64,000 bases of DNA from JBBQKQ01 sp043719155 (GCA_043719155.1 JAYSUJ010000024.1:1-64000), one strand, 5' to 3'. Positions 33,412 through 42,048 are shown, counted from the stretch's first letter. Numbers and translations: made by a program. The notes: generated by a model not told the origin, from the sequence alone.

Positions 33412-34557
33412 ATGAATGCTACACCTAGGTTAAACTTAGACCATCTTTTAAAAGAAATTCAAGAAAAATACCAATTACTTGGAAATTTAAATTATGCTGG
33501 TGAAAAATTTTTAAAAACCTATGCTGAATATTTGGATATTGCGGAGAAAATAGAGAAAACTAGTCAACTAGACGAAGTCCATAATTTTTCTTCCCCGAAA
33601 TATTATATTTACATTGTGATAATTACAACAGTGAAGACCATTTCGGATACGATTGAAGAATACATTAACACAGATACAAATGAACTCTCTACTTTAAAAC
33701 TCCAACTTATTACGGCCTTGAAAAGTTTATCTCATTTGGAAATACAATCTGAACTTGAAAAAAGTAAATTTATAGAGGCGAAAAAACTTTTTTATAAATT
33801 TATGTCAGTAGCGAACAAAATTGTCCCAACAATAGACGAAGACCCAGATTTATTTAAAAATTTAGAAAAGATATATGAAAACTATGAGCCGAAGTTAATA
33901 ATTTTAACAGAGGAAATTCAAAAGGCACAAGAATTTAATTTATACGGAAGTATTAAGAGTTTAGAGAAAACTACCTTTGGACTTTCTGACCCTTTGAAAC
34001 TTTTAGCAGGGAAAAAGATTTTAAAAGAAGAATTAACAAACCCCAGGTTCAGTAAGAAAATGTTTATGGATTTGGTGGAACCGATTCAAAGAAAGATTGA
34101 GCCATTTATAATTTTACCAAATAATTTTGTTGGTATAAAAAAATTGGAAATTTGTAAAGAAATATTAGATGTTTACCCAGACTTGAAATTAGTCTTTGAA
34201 GAAAAAACGAATTTGATAAAATTAGTTGGTATTAAAAAAATAGAAGAAATTATTTTAAGTTTAGAAAGTGACCAAACTACAATTGTGATAAAAAATGTCT
34301 TGGCAAGGCATAATTTGGAGCAAAATCTTAACGGTCTACTTACATCTTTTAAAAATAAATTCTTAGTTCAAAGCAAATCTTCCTTCAACAATGCAAATAT
34401 GAAAAAGCAAGTTAAAAACATTGTAAGTGAAATTAACCGTAGTATCAAAGAAAAGAATGATTTTGATTTTATTTTGGTTTCTACAAAATCAGTTAAAAAA
34501 GACAGTAGTAAATTTATTTTGAGATTTAATTTAGAGTTGGAAAAAACGGCTGGGTAG
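33412..34557 (+). CDS. Large alpha-helical hypothetical protein
   Basis: 381 residues from the ATG at 33412, 12 nt after a TATACT; the longer frame starting at 33301 reads through the promoter and the opposite gene, so I reject it. It is almost all helix, Lys/Glu-rich, without signal or membrane segments, and no catalytic motif is seen. Family unknown. It is divergent from the terminase-like gene and precedes the structured region upstream of the recombinase. Confidence 0.55.
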   Translation: MNATPRLNLDHLLKEIQEKYQLLGNLNYAGEKFLKTYAEYLDIAEKIEKTSQLDEVHNFSSPKYYIYIVIITTVKTISDTIEEYINTDTNELSTLKLQLITALKSLSHLEIQSELEKSKFIEAKKLFYKFMSVANKIVPTIDEDPDLFKNLEKIYENYEPKLIILTEEIQKAQEFNLYGSIKSLEKTTFGLSDPLKLLAGKKILKEELTNPRFSKKMFMDLVEPIQRKIEPFIILPNNFVGIKKLEICKEILDVYPDLKLVFEEKTNLIKLVGIKKIEEIILSLESDQTTIVIKNVLARHNLEQNLNGLLTSFKNKFLVQSKSSFNNANMKKQVKNIVSEINRSIKEKNDFDFILVSTKSVKKDSSKFILRFNLELEKTAG

Positions 34558-34736
34558 GTGACATAAAAATTAAATAACAAAGAAGTCATATAAAATATGG
34601 CTTATTTTATATTTAAAATATGCTTGACAAGTTTTTGGCTGGACCAGTTTAATGGACACAGTTAAGTAATTAACTGAAACACATCGTCATAGAAACCATC
34701 TACGCAGGAAATTAGATGTAAAACTTTTTCTATAAT

Positions 34737-34864
34737 AATTATTAAGGTGCTAATGGGAAAGGCAAGAAAATGAGTTCAACCATCACAAATCTCTCACTTG
34801 CCCACTTGTTTAGCATCGTAATAATTAATTGTGATATTGATGAGTTGCGTCTATGAAATATCAC
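34737..34864. other. Long imperfect inverted repeat and second hairpin upstream of the recombinase
   Basis: 34737-34766 is largely complementary to 34797-34826 (AATTATTA, GTGCTAA-like and GGCAAG blocks match). GTGATATT (34831-34838) pairs with AATATCAC (34857-34864). A smaller stem AAGGCA/TGCCTT follows near 34914-34937. The 411 bp between 34558 and 34968 contain no other gene. It could be a noncoding RNA, a replication origin or binding sites for the recombinase. Confidence 0.4.
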
Positions 34865-34968
34865 GAACTATGACTTTATATGGCTTGTTTCCTAATAAAA
34901 TATAAGAGGAAACAAAGGCAAAAGGGTGGACTGCCTTAACTAAATATTAAAAAGGGTTTATACTAAAT

Positions 34969-35193
34969 ATGCTACACGAAAACGACCAATCAAATACAAA
35001 AAAATTGATACCAAAGGAGGGACAACTTCGTATTTCGTGTAGCAATGAAGTATTAAAAAGTTGTCCCTCTTTTGATATTAACAATCAAGAGGAAGTTGAA
35101 ACCGAAATTGCACAAAAATTATCAGCAATTTTATTTGATAAATATGTAATATGGAAACAAAAACAAAAAACTCATACCAATACGGAAGAGTAA
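34969..35193 (+). CDS. Small protein overlapping the recombinase start
   Basis: 74 residues, acidic in the middle (NNQEEVETEIAQKLSAIL) and basic at the end. It has TATACT close upstream. Its end overlaps the recombinase start by 43 bp in another frame. The position suggests a recombination directionality factor or a control protein, but no HTH is evident. Function unknown. Confidence 0.5.
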   Translation: MLHENDQSNTKKLIPKEGQLRISCSNEVLKSCPSFDINNQEEVETEIAQKLSAILFDKYVIWKQKQKTHTNTEE

Positions 35194-36899
35194 GCACGCC
35201 CGAACAATTAACTTCTGGCGACAGTTTAACTCACCAAGATAAAGTGACAAAAAATGAAGCAATCAGAAGAGGTATAAACCCAACAAATTTTTATGGCGAT
35301 ACAATTTCCGGGTCTTCAATTACCCGGGACGGTTACGACCAAATGTTTTTTGATTTAAAAAAAGCAAACAGTAAAATCCAAACAATATTCTACGTGATTA
35401 TAAAATGTATTGACAGATACACAAGGGGTGGAGCAGAGTTCTATATAATGATGACGAACGATTTAAAAAAACTCAATGTTCAACTAATAGATGTGGCCGG
35501 GATAATCCAAGAAGAAAAAAATAGTTTGGAAGACAAAGGATTCACATACGAATGGAGTAAATACAGACCGAGCGAAACAGCAGAACTCATAGAAGCCCAA
35601 AAAGGTAAGGGTGAAAAACGAGATATCTTAACTAGGACCATAGGGGCACAAATTTCTCTAACCCAAAAAGGTTTTCGTATGGGGAGTCCCCTTGATGGAA
35701 TGAGAAGCGAAACACAACTAACTGACGGAAAAAATAGAATTGTATTTGTCAGAAAAGATGGATTTGTGCATTTTATAGAAAAGATTTTTGAAATGAGGGC
35801 AAGTGGTGTAAATTCAGATTTAGAAATTATTTCAACTTTGAATGCTATGGGATACAAATCCCCAATAAGAAATAGGTGGTCAAAAAATAGAGAGAAACAT
35901 CTAGGCCAAACAGGCGGCGGACCTTTAGATTTGAAACGGCTAGAAAAAATCTACTCGAAAGTTGGATATTGTGGAATCTTACTCCATAAGTGGAATAAAT
36001 ATTTACCGATAAATGGTCAGATAGAAAAAATCATTTCTATTGAAGTCTATAACAAAGCAAACAAAGGAAAAAGATTTATTGTCGAAAACAGTGATGGAAC
36101 TTACGAAATAAAAACAAATTACAACCCAATTCAATCAAGGCCTAGATTAGAAAAAAATCCACTTTATCCGTACGCAAAAGTTGTTAAATGCCAATTCTGT
36201 GGTTTAGGCTTTAAATATAGCGCCGCAAAAGGAAAAAACAAAAAGAAGTCCAGTCCAGGATATCATTGTTCGTATAAACACGAATATTTTAGGAAGCCAA
36301 AAAAGGAGTTTGAAGATACCATAGAAAATTATTTGAAGTCGCTTTCTCTCACGGACGCTTTCGTTGAAAAAATGCAAAAAGAATTGGTCGATACTTTTTC
36401 AACTAAAAGTGGCGAACTAAAAAATAAATTTGCAAAGATATTTGTAAATATTGCAGACCTTAAAGCCGAACAGGAAAAATACATTAGCGAATACATTGCT
36501 ACCAATAATCCAATAATAAAAAGTTCTATTGAAAGTAAAATCAACAAAATTGAAGAGCAAATTAAAAATGCCACAGATGTTGGTGAGGAAAATGAGGTTG
36601 AAGAATTAAATGTTGACGAGTTTCTTGCTTACACCAGAAATTTTTTGAAAGACCCATCAAATCTTGTTTTGGAAGAAAAAACAAATGTTGATACAGTGGG
36701 TGTTCTATTCAGTCTTATATTTGAAGAAAAACCGACCTACAATAATATCTTGTATCGAACACCTAAATTAACCAGTGTTTTCAAGCACTTTTCTGCAAAC
36801 AAACAACCAGAAAACCAATTGGGGTGCCCAATGGGAATTGAACCCATACTAGGGGATCCACAAACCCCTGTGATAACCATTTCACTATGGGCACCATAG
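35151..36899 (+). CDS. Large serine recombinase (site-specific integrase)
   Basis: 582 residues. The catalytic N-terminal domain has YGRVSTPEQ with Ser12 or so, IKCIDRYTRGG and further resolvase helices. A recombinase domain follows (GFRMGSPLDGM, INGQIEKIISIEVYNKANKG), then a zinc-ribbon-like KCQFCGLGF with a later HCSY near residues 345-375 and a coiled-coil region (FVEKMQKELVDTF, EEQIKNATD). It would integrate and excise the element. Its last 19 codons lie within the tRNA-His gene outside the attachment repeat; joining the two ends as a circle gives a different tail, GIGHA then stop at 18482-18484. Confidence 0.9.
   Translation: METKTKNSYQYGRVSTPEQLTSGDSLTHQDKVTKNEAIRRGINPTNFYGDTISGSSITRDGYDQMFFDLKKANSKIQTIFYVIIKCIDRYTRGGAEFYIMMTNDLKKLNVQLIDVAGIIQEEKNSLEDKGFTYEWSKYRPSETAELIEAQKGKGEKRDILTRTIGAQISLTQKGFRMGSPLDGMRSETQLTDGKNRIVFVRKDGFVHFIEKIFEMRASGVNSDLEIISTLNAMGYKSPIRNRWSKNREKHLGQTGGGPLDLKRLEKIYSKVGYCGILLHKWNKYLPINGQIEKIISIEVYNKANKGKRFIVENSDGTYEIKTNYNPIQSRPRLEKNPLYPYAKVVKCQFCGLGFKYSAAKGKNKKKSSPGYHCSYKHEYFRKPKKEFEDTIENYLKSLSLTDAFVEKMQKELVDTFSTKSGELKNKFAKIFVNIADLKAEQEKYISEYIATNNPIIKSSIESKINKIEEQIKNATDVGEENEVEELNVDEFLAYTRNFLKDPSNLVLEEKTNVDTVGVLFSLIFEEKPTYNNILYRTPKLTSVFKHFSANKQPENQLGCPMGIEPILGDPQTPVITISLWAP
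36819..36840 (+). repeat. Right attachment site (tRNA-His 3' end)
   Basis: Identical to 18452-18473 over 22 bp. It covers the acceptor 3' strand, the encoded CCA and part of the T-arm of the intact tRNA-His. Confidence 0.9.
36820..36895 (-). tRNA. tRNA-His(GTG)
   Basis: Cloverleaf read by hand: a G-1 pairs opposite C73, acceptor GTGCCCA pairs with TGGGCAC, anticodon loop TTGTGGA gives GTG, T-arm GGTTCAATTCC is present, and CCA is encoded. A T-T mismatch closes the anticodon stem. It is the insertion target of the element. Confidence 0.9.
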
Positions 36900-36991
36900 T
36901 TTTTTACACAGTCTTTAACACTTAAAGTGGATTCTGACATTTTAACACAGAAAAGTCTTTCTGGCTAATATTATTTTGAAAAAATTGGTAT

Positions 36992-37023
36992 AAAAAAAGT
37001 GGGACCAAAAAGTCTGGCCCCAC
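36992..37023 (-). terminator. Terminator of the bestrophin-like membrane protein gene
   Basis: GTGGGGCCAGAC..GGTCCCAC-type stem on the minus strand (GTGGG/CCCAC and CCA/TGG), followed by seven T. Confidence 0.75.
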
Positions 37024-37049
37024 CAATATTGCCATAGCTGAAAAAACAC

Positions 37050-37766
37050 TTACTCGCCTGCACCCTCCTCTTCCGAAGAGGTAGACACAGACTTATCGTG
37101 AGTCAGGCGTTTCCGCCGTTCACGCATGTAATGCTCTTCCCGCCATTGTCGACAGTCGATCTCCATCCACTCAGGGTGAATGTTCTTGATGAACCAGATT
37201 CCCTCGAAAGGATTATCTATCTCTCTAATGAGGCAGAAGATAAATGAGAAGATGTAGGTTGTAGAGCCGATGAGAAGTACCCCGCTCCAAGGAGTTGGAT
37301 ACTCCAAACCCATTGCACCACCGATAATGAAGATTGCCAAGATGGTCATGAGGGCATGTGCCAGAGGCGATACATCTTCATCACGTAAATGCATGAAAGT
37401 GTGGATGTCATAGCGTTTGATGGCCATACGCACCCCCTTATACTCCTCAAGAACTTTCGAAATGAACCACCCTGAGGTGACACTGTAAATAAGTGTTACG
37501 GAGGGCATGAAGTATGCCACCCAATACTCTTTCACCTCCTTGTGGAAGTGAATATGATTTTGGTACAAGACCAGATACCAAATAGTACACGCGATGAACA
37601 CCGGTATTGCCGGTTGCAACATCAGCAATGCTGTTTTGATGACAGTTGTCACCAACTTCGTTTTGGTCAACCGTCGACTGTTAATCATATACGGTTCGCG
37701 GTAGAACTCTAAGTCACCAAATTTCATCCTAAACTCTTTCATGGTTTTCGGTTGTAACTTTCCCAT
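37050..37766 (-). CDS. Four-helix membrane protein (DUF4239/bestrophin-like)
   Basis: 238 residues. Two hydrophobic hairpins: TALLMLQPAIPVFIACTIWYLVLY with AYFMPSVTLIYSVTSGWF, and ALMTILAIFIIGGAMGL with WSGVLLIGSTTYIFSFIFCLI. REIDNPFEGIW after the last helix matches the DNPF.G block of DUF4239. The tail is charged and Ser/Glu-rich. Codon use is GC-richer than the neighbours and it has its own terminator, yet it lacks a Shine-Dalgarno sequence; TAGAAT lies 12 nt before the ATG. Function unknown, possibly an anion channel. Confidence 0.6.
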   Translation of the reverse strand: MGKLQPKTMKEFRMKFGDLEFYREPYMINSRRLTKTKLVTTVIKTALLMLQPAIPVFIACTIWYLVLYQNHIHFHKEVKEYWVAYFMPSVTLIYSVTSGWFISKVLEEYKGVRMAIKRYDIHTFMHLRDEDVSPLAHALMTILAIFIIGGAMGLEYPTPWSGVLLIGSTTYIFSFIFCLIREIDNPFEGIWFIKNIHPEWMEIDCRQWREEHYMRERRKRLTHDKSVSTSSEEEGAGE

Positions 37767-37823
37767 TTGGGAAACTGCATTCTACCACATAAAAATACAC
37801 ATAGCAAAAATTAAATTTTAGGC

Positions 37824-37829
37824 TATACT
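37824..37829 (+). promoter_or_regulatory. -10 box close to the start of the 392-residue gene
   Basis: GC-TATACT, eight nt before the ATG at 37838, with no room for a Shine-Dalgarno sequence. Confidence 0.5.
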
Positions 37830-37837
37830 TTTATTCT

Positions 37838-39016
37838 ATGGATAAACCTCCGACTCAAGTATCAACAATAAACAGAGGCAACCCAGAGAGATTCAAATCA
37901 ATAGTTACCACAGAAGTAAGAGAGTTAAAAGAAAAATTGGAAAATCTTTACAATATAAACGTTGCTCTACCAGAATTTTCCAGAAAAAGCTCCAGATTTG
38001 CTTCTCATATTCCAAAAATTAGAGATTTAGATGTTGCTAGCCCAGAAAAAGTGCAGAAAAATGAGACAGAGTGTCAACTGATTTTCTTAAAAAATTTAGA
38101 GGACCAGTTATCTAAACTCAAAAAAGCCTGTGACGACTCAAGAGTTAAAGACGGCCTCATGGGATTCTTTAAAGTAAGAAATGGAAAAAAAGTAACCATT
38201 AGACTCCCAGATTTCACTTCAAAAGTTGGCAGAAAAGTTATAGAAACTATCGAGAAAAGAGGTCATGTTAGTGGTCCAACAGAAGCAAAAGTAACTGGCG
38301 GTGAGCTAGCTTTAAGTTTGATATTTCACGGAATACCTGTTGTTCAAATTATTGCCCTGTCTGTAGCTGGTTACAAAGTAGGTAGAAAAATAAGACCATT
38401 TATTACAGTTGACAATAAAAACCCAGATGTCCGCGAGCTAAACATAACTCTAAATGCAAGCCAGCACGACCTAATTGCTATAATTAAAAATTACCAAACA
38501 TCGGAAAATGCCCAAGAAGAACGAAACTCTAACGAAAAAGAAAGAGCTATAGCAGAACTTGTTGGCAAATACATTGGTGAAAATGTATCTCAAAAAACCA
38601 AAGAGCTTGCCAACAATTCACAAGCAAAATTGGCTTGTCTAAACTTATCTAACAGGATAGTAGCCGAGTTTGGAGTGATAACTTCAATTCCTCGTGAACT
38701 TTTTAACTTTAGAATGTTTCGTATTCCAAACGGACCAAAAGTTGAAAGCCCTTTGAGGGACAACAGTGGGGTTGGTTTTTACCAAGTTTTGCATCAATAT
38801 CTTTTAAATGTAGAACAGATACTTACAACTGCAAGATCTAAAGCTTTAGATCTGCATCCAAACAATTCTGTACATAGAAAACTAAAAAACAAGACCATAC
38901 TTGCTGGCAAACATTTTAAAATTGGTTACAACACCATTAACATTCCAATGAAAGTTAACATCGAAAGTGCTGCAGAAGCGTTGGTAAAATATTTAATCGA
39001 ACCTGAAAATAAATAA
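37838..39016 (+). CDS. Hypothetical protein with one hydrophobic segment
   Basis: 392 residues, mostly helical and Lys/Asn-rich. A hydrophobic stretch LALSLIFHGIPVVQIIALSVAGY near 150-175 may cross the membrane. No enzyme motif. A terminator follows. I recognise no family. The start has TATACT eight nt upstream, suggesting a leaderless transcript. Confidence 0.6.
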   Translation: MDKPPTQVSTINRGNPERFKSIVTTEVRELKEKLENLYNINVALPEFSRKSSRFASHIPKIRDLDVASPEKVQKNETECQLIFLKNLEDQLSKLKKACDDSRVKDGLMGFFKVRNGKKVTIRLPDFTSKVGRKVIETIEKRGHVSGPTEAKVTGGELALSLIFHGIPVVQIIALSVAGYKVGRKIRPFITVDNKNPDVRELNITLNASQHDLIAIIKNYQTSENAQEERNSNEKERAIAELVGKYIGENVSQKTKELANNSQAKLACLNLSNRIVAEFGVITSIPRELFNFRMFRIPNGPKVESPLRDNSGVGFYQVLHQYLLNVEQILTTARSKALDLHPNNSVHRKLKNKTILAGKHFKIGYNTINIPMKVNIESAAEALVKYLIEPENK

Positions 39017-39044
39017 CTTTACCTGCGCCTGCACTCATGTAGAA

Positions 39045-39068
39045 AAAACACCAAATTCTTGGTGTTTT
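39045..39068. terminator. Bidirectional terminator between the 392-residue gene and tRNA-Leu
   Basis: AAAACACCAA and TTGGTGTTTT around ATTC, with A and T runs on the two sides. Confidence 0.8.
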
Positions 39069-39078
39069 ATCTCATGAG

Positions 39079-39160
39079 TGCCCCCGACTGGACTCGAACC
39101 AGCATGCCGTTAAGCGTTACCACCTCAAGGTAATGGGTCTACCAATTTCCCCACGTGGGC
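39079..39160 (-). tRNA. tRNA-Leu(GAG)
   Basis: 82 nt with a long variable arm. Anticodon stem TTACC/GGTAA closes the loop TTGAGGT (GAG). T-arm GGTTCGAGTCC. Acceptor GCCCACG pairs with the 3' strand with one A-G mismatch. CCA is not encoded. Confidence 0.88.
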
Positions 39161-39189
39161 AGACTTACATTTTAGCATTTTAAATGTAA

Positions 39190-39224
39190 AAATAAAACTC
39201 AAGTTTTTTTCTTGAGTTTTATTT
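39190..39224. terminator. Terminator after rplS
   Basis: AAATAAAACTCAAG and CTTGAGTTTTATTT form a perfect stem around seven T. It lies between the rplS stop and tRNA-Leu. Confidence 0.8.
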
Positions 39225-39241
39225 AAATTTAATTTTAGATG

Positions 39242-39652
39242 TTATTTAACAATTTCGTTTTTAGTGTCGGTATTTTTAGCAATTTTAGCTTTTGTAGTTT
39301 TCAAAATTTTACGAGTTTCTTTGGCTGCTTTTTCACGAACAAAGTAAATCTTTGACTTTCGAACGTCGTTTGAACGTACTATTTTTATAGATTCAACGGC
39401 TGGTGAGTAGAGTGGGAAAATTCTTTCTACGGCAACGTCACCTGACATTTTTCGTACTGTAAATGTTGCACCAGCCTCTGTACCATGCTTTCTTGCGAGA
39501 CAAAGCCCTTCAAAAGATTGGATTCTAAATTTTCCATCTGACTCTTTTATTTTTGTTGCTACTTTCAAAACGTCTCCGGACTTAAATGTAAGAGCCTTTC
39601 GCTCAGCCACATCTACAGTACTTAGTTTTATTGCTGTTATTTGACTAGACAT
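39242..39652 (-). CDS. rplS: Ribosomal protein bL19
   Basis: 136 residues. The hallmark block FEGLCLARKHGTEAGATFTVRKMSGDVAVERIFPLYSP and the ending SIKIVRSNDVRKSKIYFVREKAAKETRK identify L19. It lies at the 30S-50S interface. The C-terminal Lys/Thr tail is slightly longer than usual. TATAAT lies about 18 nt upstream of the ATG and no Shine-Dalgarno is seen. The neighbours trmD and rimM, often next to rplS elsewhere, are absent. Confidence 0.97.
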   Translation of the reverse strand: MSSQITAIKLSTVDVAERKALTFKSGDVLKVATKIKESDGKFRIQSFEGLCLARKHGTEAGATFTVRKMSGDVAVERIFPLYSPAVESIKIVRSNDVRKSKIYFVREKAAKETRKILKTTKAKIAKNTDTKNEIVK

Positions 39653-39748
39653 ATATTTTTATTATGGAAGCATTATAACACAAAAATCCCAGCCTCGCAA
39701 CAAAAAGTGACACACAAAAATAGATAGGCTATACTAAAACAAATAAAT

Positions 39749-40567
39749 ATGAGTTCAGAAAATTTAAATAGTTTTTGGAGAGCTGAACCACCTAAAACAA
39801 CGGAAAAAGTTTTACCTCCCCACCTTGACGAACAAAAAGCAATTTTGACGATAAAAAATATTTTAGACATCTATGATTTTAACCAAATTACAACCGAGCA
39901 TATAGGGGCAGGAACAATAGAAAATCTTGTTTTGATGATTTTCAATATCAAAGAAAAAATTCATGAATACGATGTTATCGTAGGGGATGACGATAGTGGC
40001 CGGATTCCCGCCTTACTTGTTTGGAGGGTGGCCTGTCTTGTCAGAAGAAAAGCTGGCCTAAAGTCCCCTTTTTTTTTACCCTTGGCAGCTGGAAGAGACT
40101 TGAATGAAAACCCTAAAAGACAAGAGGACATAGGGAACGAATTAGAAAAAGTATTATGTAAATTTGTGATTCCTCCGAAACTACTTGTTGTAACAGACCA
40201 TATCACGACCGGTGAAGGAATGAGCAAACTTGACTCATTATTGACAGATAAATTGCACACACATTTTCCAGACGCAAGCAAGAAAACAGCTGACGTTCTG
40301 ACTGGTACTTTAAAAATTGAGTCAGAACTAGACCCAGATCTGGCTTTAAGAACTTGGTATGGACAAAATGATAAAACAGTTAGAGGTTTCTATAGAGACA
40401 AAGGAAACACTGGCTTTACGAAACACAAAGACTTGGACTCTGCCAGATCATTACCCAACACGTACAGGCAAGTGTTAAACAAAGCCCGTAATAAATTTAC
40501 AGACTACAGAAAAACTAGGCGTGACATAGCAAGACTCGCACCTATTTTAGCTCAAATAGTTTCTTAA
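39749..40567 (+). CDS. Phosphoribosyltransferase-like domain protein
   Basis: 272 residues. YDVIVGDDDSGRIPALLVWR near 75 and LLVVTDHITTGEGMSKL near 150 resemble the type I PRTase fold, the second being a variant of the PRPP-binding loop (normally DDxxxTG; here TDHITTG). The C-terminus is basic and helical. The usual hood motif is not recognisable, so the substrate is unknown and activity uncertain. Its 3' end overlaps the convergent RluA gene by 26 bp. Confidence 0.6.
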   Translation: MSSENLNSFWRAEPPKTTEKVLPPHLDEQKAILTIKNILDIYDFNQITTEHIGAGTIENLVLMIFNIKEKIHEYDVIVGDDDSGRIPALLVWRVACLVRRKAGLKSPFFLPLAAGRDLNENPKRQEDIGNELEKVLCKFVIPPKLLVVTDHITTGEGMSKLDSLLTDKLHTHFPDASKKTADVLTGTLKIESELDPDLALRTWYGQNDKTVRGFYRDKGNTGFTKHKDLDSARSLPNTYRQVLNKARNKFTDYRKTRRDIARLAPILAQIVS

Positions 40568-41324
40568 AATCTTTTGGTATTGATGACTCTACTTTTATTT
40601 TCTCTCCGTCAAAAGGACTAAAAAAAGTAATGCTCTTTGCATGTAAAAGCTGCCTCACTTTTTCTTTACCAAAATATTTTTTCTCGAAATTGGTTTTTGT
40701 TGGTCCATACAAATGGTCGCCGACTATAGGATGCCCAAGACTTTTAGAGTGGATACGTATTTGGTGGGTACGACCTGTTTCAGGGAAAAACGCAACCAAA
40801 GACAATTTCTCACCGAAGATTTCTAATCTTTTTATAACTTTGTATCTTGTCAGCGCCTCCCTCTCCTCTCCTCTGTATTTCCCTACCGTCTTTACAACTT
40901 CCTTTTTTCGAAAGTCAGACTTACTCCTGGCTATAGCTGTGTCTATTATTCCAGTCTCATATTTGTAACTCCCCCAAACCAAAGCAACATATTCTTTACG
41001 AATTTTATGAGTTACAAATTGATTTTTTAAATTTTCATACGAGTCTTGGTTTTTTGCTAACAACAAACAGCCAGTAGTGTCTTTGTCTAGTCTATGCACT
41101 ATCCCGGGTTTTTGCACTTCTACCTTTACTCCCAAATTTTCAAAAATCAAATTCTCACCGACTCCCTTTAGAGTTTTAAAGTTTTTCAAAACATAATCAG
41201 CAATAGTAATTGCTCTTTTTTCTTTAGTCACTTTTTCAGCCTTACCGTCTCCATGTACAACAAAACCCGCTGGCTTGTCTAAAACCAACAGGTTCTTGTC
41301 TTGGAATAATACTTTTATTTTCAT
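40542..41324 (-). CDS. RluA/RluD-family pseudouridine synthase (second copy)
   Basis: 260 residues. Catalytic block GIVHRLDKDTTGCLLLAKN near 93, preceded by DKPAGFVVHGDG and followed by TGRTHQIRIHSKSLGHPIVGDHLYG. No S4 domain. It modifies uridines in rRNA; the particular site cannot be told. A TATAAT lies six nt before the ATG (41331-41336). It is a paralogue of 13538-14353. Confidence 0.92.
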   Translation of the reverse strand: MKIKVLFQDKNLLVLDKPAGFVVHGDGKAEKVTKEKRAITIADYVLKNFKTLKGVGENLIFENLGVKVEVQKPGIVHRLDKDTTGCLLLAKNQDSYENLKNQFVTHKIRKEYVALVWGSYKYETGIIDTAIARSKSDFRKKEVVKTVGKYRGEEREALTRYKVIKRLEIFGEKLSLVAFFPETGRTHQIRIHSKSLGHPIVGDHLYGPTKTNFEKKYFGKEKVRQLLHAKSITFFSPFDGEKIKVESSIPKDFKKLFELK

Positions 41325-41330
41325 AAAAGT

Positions 41331-41336
41331 ATTATA
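41331..41336 (-). promoter_or_regulatory. -10 box of the second RluA gene
   Basis: TTGC-TATAAT, six nt before the ATG at 41324; one of the clearest examples of the leaderless arrangement. Confidence 0.6.
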
Positions 41337-41352
41337 GCAAATTTATCTTAAA

Positions 41353-41784
41353 TTACTTGCAACATTTTGAATGCACAGACATTTTCCCTGGGCCAACTAA
41401 AGCGATACCTATAGAGCAAACCAACAAAAGAAGTTGAAACTCGTATCCACCCGCCATTGCATTGAAACCATTTTTAAAATGCACCATAGAGATAGCCACT
41501 ATCATGATCACTGCAAAAAGACCACCAACCAATCTTGTCATTACCCCAGCTGCCATAAGTAGACCTCCTAAAAATTCTACATAAGCTACGGCGTAAGTCA
41601 AAAATGCCCCAACGCCCATAGACCCAAACATTGCCAAAGTTCCTTCCATGTTGGAAACTTTCATCCAGCCGTGAACAATAAAAGTAGCCGCTACAGAAAG
41701 ACGGATTATCAAGAGTGCAATGTCCAGGTGTTTTGGATCATTAGAAACTCCACAGGCCAAGTCACAGATTTTTTTACCATTCAT
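41353..41784 (-). CDS. DoxX-family membrane protein
   Basis: 143 residues with four helices: IALLIIRLSVAATFIVHGWMKVSN, GAFLTYAVAYVEFLGGLLMAAGV, VGGLFAVIMIVAISMVHFKNGF and FQLLLLVCSIGIALVG. The pattern and length match DoxX/DoxD. Roles in the family range from quinone-linked oxidation to thiol stress. Extra Cys occur near the N-terminus (KKICDLACG) and at the C-terminal end (HSKCCK). Confidence 0.88.
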   Translation of the reverse strand: MNGKKICDLACGVSNDPKHLDIALLIIRLSVAATFIVHGWMKVSNMEGTLAMFGSMGVGAFLTYAVAYVEFLGGLLMAAGVMTRLVGGLFAVIMIVAISMVHFKNGFNAMAGGYEFQLLLLVCSIGIALVGPGKMSVHSKCCK

Positions 41785-41873
41785 AAGTATTTATTTGTTT
41801 TTTGTATACATTAAAAATGTGTATACCTGCACTAAAGTATACTCGAGACTAGTAATGTTTTGCAATACCCCTG

Positions 41874-41946
41874 TGGGCGATAGAGGACTCGAACCTCTGA
41901 CCTTCGCTGTGTAAAAGCGTTGCTCTACCAACTGAGCTAATCGCCC
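41874..41946 (-). tRNA. tRNA-Val(TAC)
   Basis: 73 nt. GGGCGAT pairs with ATCGCCC; D-arm GCTCAGTTGGTAGAGC; anticodon loop TTTACAC (TAC); T-arm AGAGGTTCGAGTCCTCT. CCA is not encoded. Confidence 0.93.
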
Positions 41947-42042
41947 AAATATTTTTTACTTTATTTGAACAGAAACATTATAACAAGGAGTGAAGAAAAA
42001 GTAAATGCTGGGGGCAAATTTTGTTAATACTCTCAAAACTTG

Positions 42043-42048
42043 TATACT
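42043..42048 (+). promoter_or_regulatory. Promoter of the 350-residue membrane protein
   Basis: TATACT nine nt before the ATG, with TTGTTA 16 bp further upstream as a -35. Confidence 0.6.

Larger units (their letters stand above)
18452..36840. mobile_element. Integrative element inserted in tRNA-His, about 18.4 kb
   Basis: The element is bounded by a perfect 22-bp direct repeat (18452-18473 and 36819-36840) that is the 3' end of the tRNA-His gene on the minus strand. The tRNA stays intact at the right end, and the displaced 3' fragment is at the left end. A large serine recombinase lies at the right border, in the usual place for an integrase. Cargo in order: two PH-like membrane proteins, a giant SpvB/RHS protein, a DUF4238 protein, secreted and coiled-coil proteins, a terminase-small-subunit-like protein, an unknown 381-residue protein and a small protein overlapping the recombinase. 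No capsid, portal or conjugation genes are seen. Confidence 0.85.

Noticed and set aside
18452..36840. Complete prophage
   Set aside because: Only a terminase-small-subunit-like gene is phage-like; no large terminase, portal, capsid, tail or lysis gene is present.
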